A DNA stretch of 10,506 nt. Origin: Eubacterium sp. Lineage in GTDB: Bacteria > Bacillota > Clostridia > Lachnospirales > Lachnospiraceae. The translations under genes and the position numbers were made by a program. The notes under the pieces were generated by a model. That model was not told the DNA's origin and made no database searches. It was given only the letters and a program-made list of their open reading frames with translations. Location: NCBI GenBank assembly GCA_017616955.1, contig JAFZXD010000238.1:1-10506 (forward strand). The letters are read 5' to 3'. Below, in pieces: positions 7,973 through 10,506 of the stretch; the stretch's first letter is position 1; each line of letters begins with the position of its first letter.

Positions 7973-8668
7973 ATGTTAGAGGAATTAAAAGAGAAAGTAT
8001 ATCTTGCAAATATGGAACTCCCTAAGAGAGGTCTTGTTACCTATACATGGGGAAATGTAAGTGAGATCGACCGTGCTACAGGATATTTTGTTATCAAACC
8101 AAGTGGAGTGGATTATGAAACAATGACACCTGATGATATGGTTGTAATGGATCTTGACGGTAATAGAGTAGAAGGAAGATATAAACCTTCATCAGATACT
8201 CCTACTCATCTTGAGCTTTATAAGAGATATGCCGACATAGGAGGTGTGGTTCATACACATTCGCCTGAGGCGACATCATGGGCTCAGGCGGGTAGAAGCA
8301 TTCCGCTTTACGGAACAACTCATGCAGATTATTTCTACGGAGAAATCCCTTGTGCAAGGGGTCTTACTCAGGAAGAGATAGATGAAGCATATGAGAAGAA
8401 TACGGGACTTGTCATCATAGAGACATTTGACACTCGCGACCTCAATCCTATCTATACTCCTGCAGTTCTGTGTGTAAATCACGGACCTTTCACGTGGGGC
8501 AAAGATGCAGCTGAGGCAGTTCATAATGCAGTTGTTCTTGAGGAAGTTGCCAAGATGGCAACAAAGACAGAACTTATTAATCCAAAGGTACAGCCTGCAC
8601 CGGATAGGATCAGAGATAAGCACTTCTTCCGTAAGCATGGAGAGAATGCATATTACGGACAGAATTAA
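7973..8668 (+). CDS. araD: L-ribulose-5-phosphate 4-epimerase
   Basis: Converts L-ribulose-5-phosphate to D-xylulose-5-phosphate, the last step of bacterial arabinose catabolism. The length of 231 residues equals that of E. coli AraD. The class II aldolase/epimerase fold shows TWGNVSEID (25-33), the zinc ligands His94 and His96 in HTHSPEA and His170 in VNHGPF, catalytic Asp119 in HADYFYGE, Asp75 and the C-terminal Tyr228; these are the E. coli residues shifted by one. It starts 16 bases after the kinase stop, with a GAGGAG ribosome binding site, and is the last gene before a terminator. The paralogous UlaF/SgbE enzymes use the same reaction, but the araR and abfA context favours AraD. Confidence 0.95.
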   Translation: MLEELKEKVYLANMELPKRGLVTYTWGNVSEIDRATGYFVIKPSGVDYETMTPDDMVVMDLDGNRVEGRYKPSSDTPTHLELYKRYADIGGVVHTHSPEATSWAQAGRSIPLYGTTHADYFYGEIPCARGLTQEEIDEAYEKNTGLVIIETFDTRDLNPIYTPAVLCVNHGPFTWGKDAAEAVHNAVVLEEVAKMATKTELINPKVQPAPDRIRDKHFFRKHGENAYYGQN

Positions 8669-8692
8669 TTGGGGTGATATTATAAATGATGA

Positions 8693-8724
8693 GGAGACAG
8701 AATGGAAACGTTTTGTCTCCTTTT
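8693..8724 (+). terminator. intrinsic terminator after araD
   Basis: A 12-bp stem (8693-8704 with 8709-8720, two G-U pairs) closes a GAAA tetraloop and is followed by TTTTGT. It starts 25 bases after the araD stop codon and would end the arabinose operon. The T tract is short, so some read-through into the next hairpin is plausible. Confidence 0.8.
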
Positions 8725-8758
8725 GTATTGGATAAATTTGAATCGTGTATTACGAGTT

Positions 8759-8773
8759 ACCTGCTACGCAGGT
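8759..8773. repeat. short perfect hairpin
   Basis: ACCTGC and GCAGGT flank the three-base loop TAC. It lies 1 base from the large convergent terminator hairpin. On the - strand it would follow the terminator of the AraC-type gene. It has no T run of its own on the + strand. Confidence 0.5.
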
Positions 8774-8774
8774 T

Positions 8775-8833
8775 GAAAAAGATGAGTCTCAAAAACTATA
8801 CTGCAAGCAGTAGTTTTGAGACCCATCTTTTTC
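8775..8833. terminator. bidirectional terminator between convergent genes
   Basis: GAAAAAGATG (8775-8784) pairs perfectly with CATCTTTTTC (8824-8833). Inside a single A-C mismatch, GTCTCAAAA pairs with TTTTGAGAC, and CTA/TAG and CTG/CAG complete the arm around a CAAG loop with small A and TA bulges. The T5 run follows the GC-bearing stem on either strand. It can therefore end transcription coming from araD on + and from the AraC-type gene on -, whose stop codon is only 16 bases away. Confidence 0.85.
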
Positions 8834-8848
8834 ATCTGTGAATAGTAA

Positions 8849-9880
8849 CTATGAAAACATGTCCGTACAAACAGGAGGTGGTGTGTTTGCTTTGGCAACG
8901 TGGCCAACTGCAGCAGCTGCCTGTTCCGGTGTGAAGACTTTTCCTTTGGTGAAGTTTTTGGATTCGTTCATTGTACGGAACTCTGAAGGAGCATAGCCTG
9001 TTGCCTGATGGAATGCGCGGGCAAAAGCAGAACTGCTTGAAAAACCTGCCGTCAGGGCTATCTCTGTGACTGACAGGGTATGGTTAACCAGAAGCTCCTG
9101 AGCGAAAGATATACGTTTCTGGATTAGATATTGATAGAAGGTCATATCTGTAAACTGTTTAAAGAGTCGCTCGAAATAATACTTACTGAGTCCGACATGT
9201 TCGGCAACCTGATTTAAGGTAATCTGTTCTGTAAAATGCTCTGAAATAAAACCGCAGGCATTCAGCAATGGCAAAATGTCCTCTGTTGGTTTTTCCAGAG
9301 TATCGTCTTTTTTATTTTCCTGAAAATTCCTGGTAGGAGAATTCATGCCTACCAGCGCAGTAAATTCAAGAATTTTTGCACATATCATCGTTTCCGCATA
9401 GAGTGGAAGATCGTCTGTTGCATGTATATTGGATTCTCCGGACTTGTCGGATGATGACAGGGATGTGGAAAAGTATAAGTCTTTGATTTCCAATGCCAGT
9501 TTCCACAGATCATCATAGACTTCAGATGGGAATGTATCCTTACTTATATGTACTGCCGGATTTAAAAGCAAAAAAGCTGTGTCCAGTTCATAGATATGAA
9601 GTGGACGCAGAAGATCAGCCTGAATATATATACGACTTCCTGGCGACTCCGGAAAGATCTCATGAACAACGGAAGGACAGATCATCAGGATATCACCGGT
9701 CTGAAGAGGAAAATCAATTCCGCCACAGCATACACGGTAAGTGCCCTCTGTAATGGCTATAACCTCTACATCGGTATGCCAATGAGGTGGATAGTATAAA
9801 GGTTCTTTATTTATATAGACACGAACGTGCCTGTTACCCCTGCGGTGGATAATCTCTTGAGGGTTCGGATTATCTTTCAT
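8849..9880 (-). CDS. AraC-family regulator with N-terminal cupin
   Basis: A 343-residue transcription factor. The N-terminal cupin-like sugar-sensing domain (about 15-130) carries HWHTDVEV (33-40) and TGDILMICPSVVHE (61-74). After a variable, Ser/Asp/Lys-rich linker (about 138-200), the C-terminal double helix-turn-helix (about 208-305) shows ITLNQVAEHVGLSKYYFERLFKQ, then VTEIALTAGFSSSSAFARAF and the family ending GYAPSEFR. About 38 more residues follow. The start ATG at 9880-9878 has GGAG 8 bases upstream. It is transcribed away from a sugar-binding-protein gene and so probably activates that importer when the sugar is present. The ligand is not identifiable, and it is not the classical E. 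coli AraC subtype. Confidence 0.88.
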   Translation of the reverse strand: MKDNPNPQEIIHRRGNRHVRVYINKEPLYYPPHWHTDVEVIAITEGTYRVCCGGIDFPLQTGDILMICPSVVHEIFPESPGSRIYIQADLLRPLHIYELDTAFLLLNPAVHISKDTFPSEVYDDLWKLALEIKDLYFSTSLSSSDKSGESNIHATDDLPLYAETMICAKILEFTALVGMNSPTRNFQENKKDDTLEKPTEDILPLLNACGFISEHFTEQITLNQVAEHVGLSKYYFERLFKQFTDMTFYQYLIQKRISFAQELLVNHTLSVTEIALTAGFSSSSAFARAFHQATGYAPSEFRTMNESKNFTKGKVFTPEQAAAAVGHVAKANTPPPVCTDMFS

Positions 9881-9929
9881 AACTTGACTCCGTTTTTGTT
9901 AAATGTGAGTAAAAATTTTAGCTTTATGA

Positions 9930-9957
9930 TGTATATTATTATACAAAATTTGGTCAA
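9930..9957 (-). promoter_or_regulatory. candidate promoter of the AraC-type gene
   Basis: On the - strand TTGACC (9957-9952) and TATACA (9935-9930) are separated by 16 bases, giving a leader of about 45 nt. A better -10 match, TATAAT (9943-9938), lies between them but has no good -35 at the proper distance. The region also contains the inverted repeat TGTATA-N4-TATACA (9930-9945). The promoter is plausible but not strong. Confidence 0.35.
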
Positions 9958-10097
9958 AAACAATAGTTTTTTGATTGAAATAGCAAGAATTGTTAAACAA
10001 AAAAGCAATAATTGGATAGTGGATATACAAAAATATATGTTAAAATGTACAAGAATTGTAACAAAAAGACACCCGAAAACCAATATTTTATACAAAA
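9940..10097. repeat. phased motif repeats in the divergent intergenic region
   Basis: CAAGAATTGT occurs at 9984-9993 and 10050-10059, each followed by an AACAAAAA-like run. TATACAAAA occurs at 9940-9948, 10024-10032 and 10089-10097. The pair CAAGAATTGT...TATACAAAA recurs with internal distances of 40 and 39 bases and a period of 65-66 bases. AraC-family proteins commonly bind directly repeated half-sites, so these are candidates for the divergent regulator. The DNA is AT-rich, which raises the chance background. Confidence 0.5.
10038..10046 (+). promoter_or_regulatory. candidate extended -10 for the sugar-binding-protein gene
   Basis: TGTTAAAAT gives a TGn extended -10 with TAAAAT at 10041-10046. 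No convincing -35 hexamer lies 16-18 bases upstream, as expected for an activator-dependent promoter. The start would be near 10053, with a leader of about 95 nt that contains a GC-rich patch at 10098-10124. Confidence 0.4.
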
Positions 10098-10148
10098 TGC
10101 CGGGCGGCAAATGATCCGGGCCGGTAAAAATGTAGAGGAGGATGGGAA

Positions 10149-10506
10149 ATGAAGATGAGAAAGTTTATGGCACTCGCATTAAGTCTTGCTATGACAACGT
10201 CTTTAGTAGCATGTGGTGGTGGCAGCAGCAATACTGGGGGCGAAACGACAACTGCTGCAGCGACTGAAGCAAAGGTTGAAACGACCGAAGCCAGCAACTC
10301 CGATGCTGGAGAATCTGGCGGGGCAAAGCAGACAGATGGAAAGAATGTTCCTGAGCTTACAAAAGATGATATGACTATATTGCTTTGGGACATTGCAACA
10401 GAGGAACCTAATAAGAGCACACAGGAAGCAGCTGTTCAGCGTTTTATGAAGGATTATCCAAATATCCATGTTGAACAGGTTCATCAGCAGAACGATAACT
10501 ACAAAC
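10149..10506 (+). CDS. ABC sugar-binding lipoprotein (family 1), N-terminal part
   Basis: The first 119 codons of an extracellular solute-binding protein; the gene runs off the window. Residues 1-22 form a lipoprotein signal peptide: MKMRK, a hydrophobic stretch, then the lipobox LVAC with Cys22 as lipidation site. A low-complexity Gly/Thr/Glu/Ala/Ser-rich linker follows (about 23-65), tethering the domain to the membrane surface. The mature domain begins near MTILLWDIATEE, and AVQRFMKDYPNIHVEQ is typical of family-1 sugar-binding proteins of carbohydrate importers. AGGAGG at 10136-10141 lies 7 bases before the ATG. It is probably the first gene of an importer operon with two permeases beyond the window. 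Given the neighbours, arabino- or xylo-oligosaccharides are likely cargo, but this is inference. Confidence 0.9.
   Translation, partial: MKMRKFMALALSLAMTTSLVACGGGSSNTGGETTTAAATEAKVETTEASNSDAGESGGAKQTDGKNVPELTKDDMTILLWDIATEEPNKSTQEAAVQRFMKDYPNIHVEQVHQQNDNYK

Noticed and set aside
10088..10484. Open frames on the - strand opposite the sugar-binding lipoprotein
   Set aside because: They mirror the lipoprotein gene, which has a perfect ribosome binding site, signal peptide and lipobox; the antisense frames have no recognisable features.

Overview
The window looks like the chromosome of a low-GC Gram-positive anaerobe, most likely a Lachnospiraceae-type plant-polysaccharide degrader of the Butyrivibrio/Roseburia kind. 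This is inferred from moderately AT-rich DNA, heavy use of AGA for arginine, strong AGGAGG ribosome binding sites, Bacillus/Clostridium-type promoters, and an AraR-type (GntR-LacI fusion) regulator. There is no sign of phage, transposon, CRISPR, rRNA or tRNA sequence.

Left part (1-3352), general cell functions: the last codons of an ABC-transporter ATPase, followed 10 bases later by its large two-half membrane subunit (an ABC-2-like exporter). Next, behind its own extended -10 promoter and a leader of about 137 nt, comes murA, the first committed enzyme of peptidoglycan synthesis. murA ends at a textbook intrinsic terminator.

Middle part (3357-8724), an arabinose-release and catabolism operon on the + strand: abfA (GH51 intracellular alpha-L-arabinofuranosidase), a small nine-cysteine protein resembling DUF6171, araR (arabinose-responsive repressor), an FGGY kinase of the non-classical ribulokinase (AraK) type, and araD (L-ribulose-5-phosphate 4-epimerase). 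Gaps between genes are 4-16 bases, and the run ends in a terminator hairpin. A 30-bp imperfect palindrome overlaps the proposed promoter and is the likely AraR operator, so the operon would be autoregulated. Cytosolic arabino-oligosaccharides would be trimmed by AbfA. L-arabinose would have to be isomerised by an AraA that is not encoded here. The kinase and AraD would then carry L-ribulose to D-xylulose-5-phosphate, which enters the pentose phosphate or phosphoketolase route.

Right part (8759-10506), a transporter and its regulator: a long, almost symmetrical hairpin sits as a probable bidirectional terminator between araD and a convergent AraC/cupin regulator on the - strand. Divergent from that regulator is the start of a family-1 extracellular sugar-binding lipoprotein, cut by the window end and presumably the first gene of an oligosaccharide ABC importer. 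The 268-bp divergent intergenic region holds a repeated pair of motifs (CAAGAATTGT and TATACAAAA, repeated at about 65 bp), the best candidate binding sites for the AraC-type protein.

No clearly new system is visible. The points most worth following up are the Cys-rich protein embedded in the arabinose operon, the non-orthologous kinase with no araA nearby, the operator palindrome, and the phased repeats upstream of the binding-protein gene.
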